DNA of 64,000 bases from CADEED01 sp035525785 (lineage in GTDB: Bacteria; Pseudomonadota; Gammaproteobacteria; Steroidobacterales; Steroidobacteraceae), in NCBI GenBank assembly GCA_035525785.1, contig DATLDQ010000127.1:62001-126000 (forward strand). The letters are read 5' to 3'. Made by a program: the position numbers and the translations under genes. This document shows, in pieces, positions 1 to 8,674 of the stretch. The notes below the pieces were generated by a model, which saw only the letters and a program-made list of their open reading frames with translations, ran no database searches and had not been told where the DNA came from. The number at the start of each line of letters is the position of its first letter. Position 1 is the stretch's first letter.

Positions 1-392
1 ATGGGATTGCTGCCATTCGCGAGGCCCACCGCGCGCGACGCATTGGGATTGCCGAGCTCGTGCGCCAGCGCGCCGTAGGTCGTGGTGGTGCCGTATTCGA
101 TTTCTGACAGGCGCCGCCACACCCGTCGCTGGAATTCCGTGCCGCTCGGTGCCAGCGGCAGGTCGAACTCGCGGCGTTCGCCACGGAAGTACTCCTCCAG
201 CTGTGCCTTCGCTCGCTCGAGCACCGCGCTGTTGCCCGGCACGAGGCCCGGGTTTTCCCGGCGCGCGTCGCGTCCATGTTCGAACCAGATGCCGGTGAGC
301 TCGTCACCCGACGCGATGAGGCGCAGCCGGCCGATCGGGGACGCGACATCCTGGTAGATCGATGCACTGGTTTTCGCGATGAGAGGATTCAT
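1..392 (-). CDS. ogt: methylated-DNA--[protein]-cysteine S-methyltransferase, 3' part cut by window edge
   Basis: Suicide repair protein that takes the alkyl group from O6-alkylguanine in DNA onto its own cysteine. The ATG at 392 opens with MNPLIAKTSASIYQD, followed by SPIGRLRLIASGDELTGIWF, the usual N-terminal ribonuclease-like domain. The DNA-binding domain begins at GTEFQRRVWRRL and continues into YGTTTTYGALAHELGNP and SRAVGLANGSNP. The window ends just before the expected PCHRV motif, so the catalytic cysteine cannot be checked. It is transcribed leftward, and the hairpin at 404-439 separates it from the DUF4331 gene. The alternative, an Ada-type fusion, is unlikely because no AraC-like domain precedes this domain. 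Confidence 0.9.
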   Translation of the reverse strand, partial: MNPLIAKTSASIYQDVASPIGRLRLIASGDELTGIWFEHGRDARRENPGLVPGNSAVLERAKAQLEEYFRGERREFDLPLAPSGTEFQRRVWRRLSEIEYGTTTTYGALAHELGNPNASRAVGLANGSNP

Positions 393-403
393 GCGCGTAG
401 ATT

Positions 404-439
404 AGCAAGCGCTCGGGCCGTTGCGACCCGGCGCTTGCT
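404..439 (-). terminator. hairpin downstream of the DUF4331 gene, probable terminator
   Basis: AGCAAGCGC (404-412) pairs with GCGCTTGCT (431-439), and inside it CGGG (414-417) pairs with CCCG (427-430), giving a 13-bp stem with one bulged T. It lies 13 bases after the DUF4331 stop (452) and 12 bases before the ogt start (392). There is no T run, so intrinsic termination is plausible but not proven. Confidence 0.45.
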
Positions 440-451
440 CACACCATGCGT

Positions 452-1693
452 TCAGTACCTGGCAGTCCCGGGCCTCGCCCCGGCCGGCTTCGCGAGGAAG
501 GGGAACACGCTGTCGGAATGGGTCGCGTCGTCGCGATCGACACCATCGGGCAGCCCCCTGATCGTGCCGTGTGCGAGCAGCGAGCGGAATACATCAACAG
601 CATCGTAGCCCGGCGTGCGGCCGCCGCAGTCGCGCTGGGTGTCGCCCACATGGTCGAATTCCGCAGCGAGATACTGGTGGCACTTGTGATACGCGCTGTT
701 CACCCACAGCCGGTCGTCGGCGAGCATTGTCGCCAGACCTTCGTATCGAGCGCCCGGCGCGGAGTTCTGCACAGCAAGCCATTGGTTGCCGCACCGCCCG
801 TCGAATCCGTCGTAGATGGCGAGATTGATGACGAGATCCTTCGCGAACGCGGGCCAGTCGGCCTGCACGGCCTGGTTGTAGCGCGTCTTCAGCGCGTCGC
901 TCGCCTCTTCGGTATCGAACGTGCCGAGCAGCATGTTGCCGGTGAGCGCCCTACCCATGCGATCGACGACCACGCCGTCGTCGAGCTTGCGCGGATGGCC
1001 CGGGGTGACGCCGCGCACCGCCGTCGTAGCCCAGACGCCTAACAAAGATCCGCCGCCCGTGACCGCATCGAGGTCGATCTCGACTACGAGCGCCGCGGTG
1101 TTCCAGCCGGCGAGAAAATTGCTACCCGGCTTGCCCTCGGTGTGGCGCCACTCATCGTGGATCTTCGCGACCGTGGCCCGGTCGAACGCCGGGCAGCCCC
1201 CCGCATCGCTGCGCGTGCCCGCGTGCCTGGCCGCGCCGGCCGCGTTGAGCGCGGCACGCGAGCCGCGCACATTGTTGAAGAACGGGTCGTCGCGCAGTCC
1301 AGCGAAAACGCGGAAGCGTCCCTTTTCGCCGAGGATCCCCTGTTCGCCACCGGCTTCGCCGCGCAGATAGTCCAGGTCGCCAGCGTGGCACTCGGGTGCG
1401 GTGGGCGCATTGAACTCGCAGCTGATGGTTAGGCTGCTTTCGAGGCCTCCGACGCGGCGGGCGCTGTCCACGTGAAACTGGTAGCGCACGTGGTCCGAGA
1501 ATTTATTGCCGACGATGGTCATGACCAGGTCGAGGTGACGGCCGTCGGCCGAAGTCCAGGCGTAGAGATCGCCGATGTCGCCGGCGGGGTCCGCGATGAC
1601 GGCCGCGGTATCGAGATGGTCGGACGCCAGCGCAGGCGGTGCGAACGCCGCAGCGAGCAAGGTGGCGCCGAGAATCAGGGTGCGAATCGACAT
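452..1693 (-). CDS. secreted DUF4331 family protein
   Basis: A 413-aa protein of the DUF4331 family, whose function is unknown. The ATG at 1693 follows a good ribosome-binding site (GAAGGAGCACTC) and begins a clear Sec signal peptide, MSIRTLILGATLLAAAFAPP, with probable cleavage after ALA. The mature start SDHLDTAAVIADPAGDIGDL with YAWTSADGRHLDLVMTIVG is the family hallmark; the central part repeats the pattern of acidic loops and Gly/Asn-rich turns (FFNNVRGSRAALNAAG). The open frame extends further upstream to 1867, but that extension lacks a Shine-Dalgarno sequence and would bury the signal peptide. It is divergent from the nucleoside hydrolase. No enzymatic motif is visible. Confidence 0.85.
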   Translation of the reverse strand: MSIRTLILGATLLAAAFAPPALASDHLDTAAVIADPAGDIGDLYAWTSADGRHLDLVMTIVGNKFSDHVRYQFHVDSARRVGGLESSLTISCEFNAPTAPECHAGDLDYLRGEAGGEQGILGEKGRFRVFAGLRDDPFFNNVRGSRAALNAAGAARHAGTRSDAGGCPAFDRATVAKIHDEWRHTEGKPGSNFLAGWNTAALVVEIDLDAVTGGGSLLGVWATTAVRGVTPGHPRKLDDGVVVDRMGRALTGNMLLGTFDTEEASDALKTRYNQAVQADWPAFAKDLVINLAIYDGFDGRCGNQWLAVQNSAPGARYEGLATMLADDRLWVNSAYHKCHQYLAAEFDHVGDTQRDCGGRTPGYDAVDVFRSLLAHGTIRGLPDGVDRDDATHSDSVFPFLAKPAGARPGTARY

Positions 1694-1902
1694 GAGTGCT
1701 CCTTCGCCATGACTGGCGTGACAGGAGTGAGCCATCGCCCGCTTCGTTCGGCTGTCGAAATCTTTAGCTGGTTCGCCGGCCAAAGTTTCGACAAGAGACA
1801 TGAGCTGACATCTTGATGCTGGAGAACGCGAACTGTCTCGCGGGGAACGTTCGGCAATGCGGCGCAAGCGCGCATGATCCGGGCATCGGCCTATACTGGC
1901 TG

Positions 1903-2835
1903 ATGCAGAAATTTCTCCACTCGCTCATCGTTCTCACGCTGCTCGCTTGCGGCAGTGCGCTCGCAGCGACGCCGGTCATATTCGACACTGACATCGGTAC
2001 CGACATCGATGACGCCTACGCGCTCGCGGCGCTCGTCGACCGGCCGGAGGTTGAACTGATCGGGGTGACCACCGTTTCGAGCGACGCGCCCGCGCGTGCG
2101 CGCCTGGCCGCCAAACTCCTGCACGTCGCCGGTGGCCGCGCGCGCAGTATCCCCGTATACGGCGGCATCTCTACACCCGCGCAATACATGAAGCAGGTGG
2201 AGTGGGCCGCGGGTTACACCGCGCAGAACCTGCACGAAAGCGGTGGCGTTGAATTCATGCGCAGGGAGATTGACCGCCGGCCGGGCGAAATCACCATCAT
2301 CGCCGTCGGCGAGCTCACCAACGTCGCGGCACTGCTCGAGTCCGAACCCGGCATCGCAAAGAAGATCCGCGCCATCTCGCTCATGGGTGGTGCGATATAT
2401 CGCGGCTATGCGCCCGGGTCGAAGCCAGAGCCCGAGTGGAACATCAAGTCGAACGCGAAGGCTGCGCGCACGGTGTTCACCTCGGGAGTGCCACTGCGGG
2501 TAGCGCCACTCGACTCGACCGCGGATCTCAAGCTGACACCGGAAATGCGCGTACGCATTTTTACACGGGGTACGCCGCTCTGCGACGCGCTGGGCGCGCT
2601 CGATCAGATCTGGCGCTACACCAATCACTGGAAGGGTGACGTGCCCACGCTGTTCGACGTGCTCGCCGTGGAGCTTGCGATCGAAGGACCACGCTACGAA
2701 CTGCGCGACCTGCGCGTCGAGGTGACGGACGAGGGTTTTACCCGGCCCGTCGAGGGCTTACCCAATGCCAAGGTGGCGGTAACCGCCAACGTCGCCCGCT
2801 TCATGGATGAGTTCGTCGCGCGGCTCGTGCGGTAG
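1903..2835 (+). CDS. exported inosine/uridine-preferring nucleoside hydrolase
   Basis: Predicted to hydrolyse the N-glycosidic bond of ribonucleosides in the periplasm, feeding purine/pyrimidine salvage. The ATG at 1903 starts MQKFLHSLIVLTLLACGSAL, a signal peptide ending near ALAA. The calcium-binding fingerprint DTDIGTDIDDA is at residues 28-38, and GEITIIAVGELTNVAALLE and the ISLMGGA core follow. In the C-terminal part the segment PTLFDVLAV keeps the last metal-ligand Asp, but the His that normally precedes it appears to be Phe, so catalytic detail may differ. A frame extension to 1813 (TTG) would hide the signal sequence. A TATACT box ends only 5 bases before the ATG and no Shine-Dalgarno is visible, so the message may be leaderless. 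Confidence 0.85.
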   Translation: MQKFLHSLIVLTLLACGSALAATPVIFDTDIGTDIDDAYALAALVDRPEVELIGVTTVSSDAPARARLAAKLLHVAGGRARSIPVYGGISTPAQYMKQVEWAAGYTAQNLHESGGVEFMRREIDRRPGEITIIAVGELTNVAALLESEPGIAKKIRAISLMGGAIYRGYAPGSKPEPEWNIKSNAKAARTVFTSGVPLRVAPLDSTADLKLTPEMRVRIFTRGTPLCDALGALDQIWRYTNHWKGDVPTLFDVLAVELAIEGPRYELRDLRVEVTDEGFTRPVEGLPNAKVAVTANVARFMDEFVARLVR

Positions 2836-2846
2836 TTTGAACGCGT

Positions 2847-3596
2847 TCAGCGCGTGGCCGAGTACATCCGGCGCTTCTGGGCGGCGGTCTCACGGGCCTT
2901 CTGGATCTCGCGCACCTCGGTTCGCTCGAGCAACCCTTCGAGCACGCGGGTGAGATGCTTGTGCATCGCGGCCCGCGCGGCATCGGGGTCGCGGCGCTTC
3001 AATGCACGCACGATGGCGGCGTGCTCGGCGATGGATGGTTTCATGCCGCGCGCGCGGACCCGGTCATCCATCAGGTGGGTCTGTGGGGACCGGGAGCGGG
3101 TATCCCAAAGCATTTTCATGGCGGTGTAGAGCGCGCTGTTCTGGGTTGCGATTGCGATGAGCTCGTGGAAGCGGCGATCGGCGTCCTCGCTCATGACGAT
3201 CTCGTTCTGCCGGTTGTCGGCGCGCATTTCGCCCAGCAGCTCGTCGAGTTTCCCGATTTCTTCGTCGGTGATGCGCGACGCCGCGACGGCGCAGACCTCG
3301 CCTTCGATCGCGCGGCGCGCTTCGAGTAGTTCGAAAGGTCCGATGTCCTTGGCCGCCGCCGGCCCTGGGGGCGGGTTGCGGCTCTTGACGTAGACTCCTG
3401 ACCCGAGCCGCACCTCGACGAGTTCGTCGAGCTCGAGCGCGATGATCGCCTCGCGCACCGTCGGCCGGGAGATCTTCAGCACCTGCGCGAGCTCTCGTTC
3501 CGAGGGGAGCCGTTGACCCACGAGGTATTTTCCGGCGCGGATATCCGTGGCGATCTGGTGCGCGATCCGTTCGTAGAGGCGGCGAAACTCCGGCAT
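2847..3596 (-). CDS. GntR-family transcriptional regulator, FadR subfamily (FCD domain)
   Basis: A 249-aa DNA-binding regulator. The N-terminal winged helix-turn-helix runs RLYERIAHQIATDIRAGKY, then QRLPSERELAQVLKISRPTV and REAIIALELDELVEVRLGSG. The C-terminal all-helical FCD domain (about residues 80-240) includes ELLEARRAIEGEVCAVAASR, DRRFHELIAIATQNSAL and EHAAIVRALKRRDPDAARAA, with the Asp/His positions that bind a metal and a small acid ligand in this family. The frame stays open to 3671, but ATG 3596 puts the domain at the normal distance from the N-terminus, and a TTGACA-like box at 3666-3671 would sit upstream of it. It is divergent from the TonB receptor at 3849, which it probably controls through the inverted repeat at 3692-3724. 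Confidence 0.85.
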   Translation of the reverse strand: MPEFRRLYERIAHQIATDIRAGKYLVGQRLPSERELAQVLKISRPTVREAIIALELDELVEVRLGSGVYVKSRNPPPGPAAAKDIGPFELLEARRAIEGEVCAVAASRITDEEIGKLDELLGEMRADNRQNEIVMSEDADRRFHELIAIATQNSALYTAMKMLWDTRSRSPQTHLMDDRVRARGMKPSIAEHAAIVRALKRRDPDAARAAMHKHLTRVLEGLLERTEVREIQKARETAAQKRRMYSATR

Positions 3597-3691
3597 GTCG
3601 CGAGTATCGATGCGCCGCCGCAGGCCGACAAGTGCACGGTAGATAGCCATTCGGTCATCGACCGATGTCAAGAATGCCCGCCTTGCCCGTC

Positions 3692-3724
3692 TGGTCAGGG
3701 TGATTCTTGTATTTGGCCTGACCA
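3692..3724. promoter_or_regulatory. candidate operator for the divergent FadR-type regulator
   Basis: TGGTCAGG (3692-3699) is repeated in inverted order as CCTGACCA (3717-3724). The right arm lies within TGGCCTGACCA, which fits the TGG-N5-CCA type of site bound by FadR/PdhR/LldR-class GntR proteins, and is followed at once by a second palindrome ACCAGTTGGT (3721-3730). It lies between the regulator and the TonB receptor. Binding by this regulator is inference. Confidence 0.5.
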
Positions 3725-3750
3725 GTTGGTAGGTTCGCCCGAAGCGACGC

Positions 3751-3760
3751 GGGGGGGGGG
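3751..3760. repeat. G10 homopolymer in the TonB-receptor leader
   Basis: Ten consecutive G residues at 3751-3760, preceded by C and followed by CGG. It lies between the putative operator and the receptor start codon, about 89 bases upstream of ATG 3849. Runs of this length can slip during replication; in other Gram-negative bacteria such tracts vary expression of surface proteins. Confidence 0.9.
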
Positions 3761-3848
3761 CGGTCGCCCCGGCTGGTGGCTTGGAGCCGCCTGGCGGAGC
3801 ACGGGATCGCCCTTCAGATTTTCAAACATCATCGAAGGGGCAACATCC

Positions 3849-6821
3849 ATGTTCGACATCTCGAAACGTTTCCAACCATCACTCATCGCCGCAGGCGTTT
3901 GCGCCGCGCTGGCCTCAGCGAATGCTTCGGGTCAGGACGCAACGCCCGCCCAGGAGGAAGTCGAAGAGGTGCTGGTCACCGGCTATCGCGCCTCCCTTCA
4001 GAGCGCGACGAACGCCAAGCGGGAGTCCGTCGGCTTCTCGGACAGCGTCTTCGCCGAGGACATCGGCAAGTTCCCCGACCTCAACATCGCCGAATCGCTG
4101 AATCGCATCCCCGGCGTGCAGCTCACGCGCGAAGTGACGGGTGAAGGCCTCAACATCGCGATTCGCGGCCTCAACACGAACTTCACCAAGACCACGATCA
4201 ACGGCGCCGCGGTGGGCGTGGCTTCCACCGGGCGGGTCGACAGCCAGGGCCAGAACCGCGAGCTGGATCTCGACCTGTTCCCCACCGAATTGTTCACGCG
4301 GCTCGACGTCAGCAAGTCCCCGGTCGCCAGCCAGCTCGAAGGCGGCGCCGCGGGCACGGTCAACATGCGCACTGCGCGACCCTTCGACAACCCGGGCACG
4401 CATTTCAACTACCAGCTGCAAGGCAGCTACAGCGACGCGAGCGAAACCACCAGTCCGCGCGCCTCGCTGATGGGCAGCTGGACGGGCGAGAAAGTCGGCG
4501 TACTGGTCGCCTTCGCGGGGGTTGACACCGATTCGACCACGACGGGCTTCGAGACGATCGGGTACACGAACCCCAACCTCAGTTACTTCCAGTGCGGTAT
4601 CGCCCCGCCGGTGACCACTCCAGCCACCAGCCCTAACGCGGGCGCCGGCAGCAATGGCGGCTGCAACGTCGGTGGCGGCAACGGCTGGGTGATTCCGGGG
4701 GCGGTTCCCGTGAACGCTGGCGCGGGGCTGGTCGCGGGCACGCCGATCAACGGCGCCTTTCTACAGCAGATCAACCCAGGGCTGACGCTCGCACAGATCG
4801 ACCGGGCGCTGATCCCGCGACTCGGGCGGCCCGCCTACCTCGATGGCAGCCGTGATCGTTATTCCGGCCTCGTTTCGCTCGAATACCGACCCACCGACGA
4901 TCTGCAGCTCTACTTCGACACTCTGTATTCGAAAGCGCATCGCGAATTCAACCGGCTCGATCTGGCGCTGATCGGTCGCAACGGCTCGCTGATCCCCACG
5001 GCGATGCAGGTCGACGAGAACAATGTGGTGACCAGCGCCACGATCGCCAATGCGCAGTGGTTCCTCGAAGCCCGGCCGTACGACGAGCAGGTGGATTTCT
5101 GGGGTTTCAATCCGGGCGCGCGCTGGCAGATCAACGACTCCGTGCGCATGGATCTCGCGGTGAACAAGAGCCGCAGCTGGTTCTTCCGCGAGGCGCCGAC
5201 CATTTTGGTCAATACACCGCTCAACCAGGGAATCACCGCCGAATTCGACAACACCGGTGGCGATTTCGTGAACATCACGCCGAGCGCCGACGTGAACGAC
5301 CCGAATCTCGGCTGGGTGTGGTCAGGAGGCGGTCGCGTGAATATCCAGAACGAGAAGCGCCTGGTGACGAACGAAGGCGCGCACCTCGACTTCACGTTCG
5401 GCGACGACGAACAGAACATCAGGGCAGGCGTGGCGTACGACGAGATGCACCGCGGCATTTCGGGCCGCGATAACAGCCGTGCCTGGCAACAGGAAGTTTG
5501 CGGCGGCGGCGGCGCTTTCATCCCGGCACCCGCCACGGCGCCAGGATGCAACGGCCAGGCGGGTTCGGCGGTGACCCAGGCGAATCTCGCGCAGTACCTG
5601 ATCCCGGGGCCCGCCGGGTTCATCAACGTGGACTACGACGCCTTCTTTGCGGCGACCAACTACCACGAGTTTTCCCGCAGCGCTCCTGTTGGTACGGGCG
5701 CGGCGACCGGTGCCGCCAATGGCATCATCGAAGAGGAAACCCTGGGCTACTACGCCGAGCTCAATGCCAAGACCGAAATTCTCGGCAAGGAAGTGAAGCT
5801 CAACCTCGGCGGCCGTTTCGTGGATACGGATCAGTTCGTCGCGGGCCCCGTGACCTTGAACAACGGCACCACAATCTCGATCGTGCAAGCCAGCAACGAC
5901 ACCAACTACACGCAGTTCCTGCCGTCGTTGAGTGCCGCCTTGACGCTCAGGGATGACGTCATCCTGCGCTTCGCGAGCTCGCGGACCATCACGCGCGCCA
6001 GTCCGCGCGACATGCTGCCCAATGCGCAGTTCAGCGATCCGTCTGCGCAGGCGCTGACCGTCGGCAACCCTTCGCTTGCACCGTATCTCTCCACCAACTT
6101 CGACTTGGGCGGCGAGTGGTACACGGGCGACGAGGGCTATGTCGGACTCACGCTGTTCGAGAAGCAGATCACCGGGTTCACCGTGGGTGAGCTGACCGTC
6201 GTGCCATTCAGCAGTCTGGCGCCTCTGGGCATCACCTTCGACACGCTGAGTCCCACGCAGCAGACCGCGATCACCTCGAGGGGTGGTCCGAATCTCGCGA
6301 CCGTCAACCAGACGCGGCAGGTCAATGCCGCAGGCCAGCTCAACATCCGGGGCTACGAGGTGACGTGGGTGCAGCCGCTCAACTTCATCACCGATGGCTT
6401 CGGGTTCCAGGCCAACTACACCAACGTCAAGCAGAGCACCGAAGGCGGCAACGGACAACCCGCGGTAGCCGTCGGTATCTCACCGGTCACGTACAACGCC
6501 ACGCTGTATTACGACCATGGCCCGGCGTCCGTGCGGCTGTCATTCGTGCACAACGACGAGCAGATCGCTTCGGGCACCAACCAGGAAGGAATCACCGGGG
6601 CGCGCTTCTGGACGGATGCGACCAACCAGCTGGATCTCTCTGCGAGCTACAAGTTCGCCAGCTTGCCGTCGGAACCGCAGATCACGCTGAACGTGATCAA
6701 CATCACGGGCGAGACGATTCGCCAGACGTGGGGTAACGATAGCGAGGCATTCGGCAATGCGGCGCGCGCCTTCTACGACCCGGGTTATGCCGTGTTGTTG
6801 GGCATCCGCGGAACGTTCTGA
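3849..6821 (+). CDS. TonB-dependent outer-membrane receptor (990 aa)
   Basis: Outer-membrane beta-barrel that imports a bulky substrate using TonB energy. ATG 3849 is preceded by AAGGGG and opens with MFDISKRFQPSLIAAGVCAA, a signal peptide ending at ASG. A TonB-box-like EEVLVTGYRASLQSA follows, then the plug domain (FAEDIGKFPDLNIAESLNRI, GVQLTR, NIAIRGLNTNF, LDVSKSPVASQLEGGAAGTV). The rest is barrel with aromatic-rich strands and ends ...GYAVLLGIRGTF, with the usual terminal Phe. The plug signature FPDLNIAESLNRIPGV is typical of the proteobacterial carbohydrate TonB receptors. The substrate cannot be read from the sequence; the divergent FCD regulator suggests a sugar acid or similar small carboxylate, which is inference. 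The 5' region carries an operator-like repeat and a G10 tract. Confidence 0.92.
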   Translation: MFDISKRFQPSLIAAGVCAALASANASGQDATPAQEEVEEVLVTGYRASLQSATNAKRESVGFSDSVFAEDIGKFPDLNIAESLNRIPGVQLTREVTGEGLNIAIRGLNTNFTKTTINGAAVGVASTGRVDSQGQNRELDLDLFPTELFTRLDVSKSPVASQLEGGAAGTVNMRTARPFDNPGTHFNYQLQGSYSDASETTSPRASLMGSWTGEKVGVLVAFAGVDTDSTTTGFETIGYTNPNLSYFQCGIAPPVTTPATSPNAGAGSNGGCNVGGGNGWVIPGAVPVNAGAGLVAGTPINGAFLQQINPGLTLAQIDRALIPRLGRPAYLDGSRDRYSGLVSLEYRPTDDLQLYFDTLYSKAHREFNRLDLALIGRNGSLIPTAMQVDENNVVTSATIANAQWFLEARPYDEQVDFWGFNPGARWQINDSVRMDLAVNKSRSWFFREAPTILVNTPLNQGITAEFDNTGGDFVNITPSADVNDPNLGWVWSGGGRVNIQNEKRLVTNEGAHLDFTFGDDEQNIRAGVAYDEMHRGISGRDNSRAWQQEVCGGGGAFIPAPATAPGCNGQAGSAVTQANLAQYLIPGPAGFINVDYDAFFAATNYHEFSRSAPVGTGAATGAANGIIEEETLGYYAELNAKTEILGKEVKLNLGGRFVDTDQFVAGPVTLNNGTTISIVQASNDTNYTQFLPSLSAALTLRDDVILRFASSRTITRASPRDMLPNAQFSDPSAQALTVGNPSLAPYLSTNFDLGGEWYTGDEGYVGLTLFEKQITGFTVGELTVVPFSSLAPLGITFDTLSPTQQTAITSRGGPNLATVNQTRQVNAAGQLNIRGYEVTWVQPLNFITDGFGFQANYTNVKQSTEGGNGQPAVAVGISPVTYNATLYYDHGPASVRLSFVHNDEQIASGTNQEGITGARFWTDATNQLDLSASYKFASLPSEPQITLNVINITGETIRQTWGNDSEAFGNAARAFYDPGYAVLLGIRGTF

Positions 6822-6861
6822 GATCCGCGTTCGCGAGGCGCCATCGTTATCGGGCGCCTTC

Positions 6862-6905
6862 GATCATGTAGCGTCGCCAGCACCTTGCTGGCGACGCTCA
6901 TGATC
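6862..6905. terminator. long hairpin between convergent genes, probable bidirectional terminator
   Basis: GATCATG (6862-6868) plus AGCGTCGCCAGCA (6870-6882) pair with TGCTGGCGACGCT (6886-6898) plus CATGATC (6899-6905), leaving a CCT loop and one bulged T: a 20-bp stem. It lies between the stop of the TonB receptor (6821) and the stop of the pirin gene (6910). There is no clear T run, but length and position fit a shared terminator. Confidence 0.6.
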
Positions 6906-6909
6906 GGCT

Positions 6910-7623
6910 TCAGTTCACCGGCGAGCCCGGCAGGTCGAACACGATCACCTCGGCCTCTTCTCCTTGCGCGATCTGCAATCCAGCGATGCCCTCGAGCTTG
7001 AGCGCGTCTCCGGCGTTCAGCCGTTCGCCGTTCGCCACCACGACACCGCGCGCCACGTGCACGTACACACGGCGGCCGGGCTCCACCGCGAGCGACGCAC
7101 TTTCTTCGCCGCCGAACAACCCCGCGTATACGCGGGCGTCCTGGTGGATGAGCACCGAACCGTCCACACGATCGGGCGAGGCGATGAGACGCAGACGCCC
7201 GCGCTTTTCTTCCGCCGAGAATCTCTTTTCCTCGTAGCTGGGCTCGATGCCGCGCACGTTCGGCTGGATCCAGATCTGCAGGAAGTGCACTCCGTCGGTC
7301 TTTGACGGGTTGTACTCGCTGTGCATCACGCCGTTGCCCGCGCTCATGCGCTGCACGTCGCCGGGACGAATGATCGACTCGCTGCCGGTCGAATCCTTGT
7401 GCGCGAGCGCGCCTTCGAGCACGTAGCTGATGATCTCCATGTCGCGGTGGCCATGCGCGCCGAAGCCCTGGCCCGGAGCCACGCGGTCCTCATTGATCAC
7501 GCGCAGGGCGCCGAATTCCACGTGCTTCGGGTCGAAGTAGTCCGCGAACGAGAACGTGTGGAAGGACTTGAGCCAGCCGTGATCGGCATAACCGCGCTCA
7601 TTGCCGCGTCGAATCTCTTGCAT
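6910..7623 (-). CDS. pirin family protein
   Basis: A 237-aa bicupin of the pirin family, metal-binding and in some members a quercetin dioxygenase. ATG 7623 follows a GGGAGA ribosome-binding site. The N-terminal domain has FHTFSFADYFDPKHVEFGAL, the metal-ligand segment GFGAHGHRDMEIISYVLEGA and the second ligand motif NGVMHSEYNPS; together these supply the three His and one Glu of the family. The C-terminal cupin (from about residue 130) ends AEVIVFDLPG. The upstream frame extension to 7650 adds nothing recognisable. The gene is divergent from a LysR regulator with about 100 bases between them, the common arrangement for a regulator and its target. Confidence 0.93.
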   Translation of the reverse strand: MQEIRRGNERGYADHGWLKSFHTFSFADYFDPKHVEFGALRVINEDRVAPGQGFGAHGHRDMEIISYVLEGALAHKDSTGSESIIRPGDVQRMSAGNGVMHSEYNPSKTDGVHFLQIWIQPNVRGIEPSYEEKRFSAEEKRGRLRLIASPDRVDGSVLIHQDARVYAGLFGGEESASLAVEPGRRVYVHVARGVVVANGERLNAGDALKLEGIAGLQIAQGEEAEVIVFDLPGSPVN

Positions 7624-7658
7624 GGTCGTCTCCCGATCACTTTGGAACATGCAGGGAC

Positions 7659-7680
7659 GATAAGCTCAACTATCCAGATA
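7659..7680. promoter_or_regulatory. possible LysR operator between pirin and LysR genes
   Basis: GATA (7659-7662) faces TATC (7671-7674), and TATCCAGATA (7671-7680) is itself a palindrome. Both lie in the 101-base spacer between the divergent pirin and LysR genes. The spacing does not match a perfect T-N11-A LysR box, so this is only a candidate. Confidence 0.25.
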
Positions 7681-7724
7681 AAAAAGCGCAAGATTCGGAT
7701 GCCATCAATCAAGGATTCGAATCA

Positions 7725-8621
7725 ATGGGCATGCCGAGATCGACGGCGGAGCAATGGGCGGTGCTGTCGGCCGTGGTAGAGCTCGGCAGCTACGCCAAAG
7801 CCGCGGAAGCCCTGCACCGCAGCCAGCCGGCGGTGAGTTACGCCATCGCCAACCTGCAGGAGTCGCTGGGCGTGAAGCTCGTCGAAATCCAGGGCCGGCG
7901 TGCCGTACTCACGGTGCACGGCGAGACTTTGTTGAAGAGGGCGCGCTCGGTGCTCCGCGAGCTCGAGACCGTGGAGCGGCTGGCGCAGGTTCTGAAGCAG
8001 GGCTGGGAGCCGCGCCTTCGGCTCGTCGTGGATGCGGCATTTCCACGCGCGCGATTGCTCGAGATCATCTCGGAAGCACAAAGCCGTTGCGCCGACACGC
8101 AGCTCCAGCTCGAAGACGCCGTGCTTTCGGGCGCGGAGGAAGCAATCATCGAGGCCACCGCGGACGTGGTGGTAACCACGCTGGTACCACCAGGTGTGCT
8201 CGGCACCTGGCTCATGGACGTCGCATTCATCGCCGTGGCCCATCCGGCGCACAAGCTGTTCGCTCTCGATCGCGAACTCACCGCGGATGACCTCGAACAT
8301 CACACGCAGGCCGTGGTGCGCGATTCGGGCCGCCTGCGCCCGCGCGATTCGGGTTGGTTGGGGAGCAACACGCGCTGCACGGTCACGAGCGTGGAGTCGT
8401 CACTCGCACTGGTGCGCGCTGGCCTCGCGTTCGCGTGGCTTCCCGAGCACGTGGTGGCGGCTTCACTCGGCGCAAGCGAGCTGCGCGCGCTGCCGCTGGC
8501 GGCCGGTGCGGTAAGGAAGGTGCCGTTGTACCTGGTGCTCGTAAAACCGGCGCTGGCAGGGCCGGCGGCGCAGGTGGTGATGGAGAGCTTCCAGCGCCAT
8601 CTTGCGATCACTCACGCCTGA
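7725..8621 (+). CDS. LysR-family transcriptional regulator
   Basis: A 298-aa regulator. The helix-turn-helix is at the N-terminus: QWAVLSAVVELGSYAKAAEA, SQPAVSYAIANLQESLGVKL, then a short linker helix ELETVERLAQVL. From about residue 90 the substrate-binding fold follows (PRLRLVVDAAFPRARLLEII, DVVVTTLVPPGVLGTWLMDV, HTQAVVRDSGR, SSLALVRAGLAFAWLPEHVV). ATG 7725 is preceded by AAGGATT; a second ATG two codons later is possible. It is divergent from the pirin gene and probably regulates it. The inducer is unknown. Confidence 0.9.
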   Translation: MGMPRSTAEQWAVLSAVVELGSYAKAAEALHRSQPAVSYAIANLQESLGVKLVEIQGRRAVLTVHGETLLKRARSVLRELETVERLAQVLKQGWEPRLRLVVDAAFPRARLLEIISEAQSRCADTQLQLEDAVLSGAEEAIIEATADVVVTTLVPPGVLGTWLMDVAFIAVAHPAHKLFALDRELTADDLEHHTQAVVRDSGRLRPRDSGWLGSNTRCTVTSVESSLALVRAGLAFAWLPEHVVAASLGASELRALPLAAGAVRKVPLYLVLVKPALAGPAAQVVMESFQRHLAITHA

Positions 8622-8674
8622 ATACGTATGTTCTTCGTTGAGGCGGCGCCGCTCGACACCTAACATTCCCTTAC

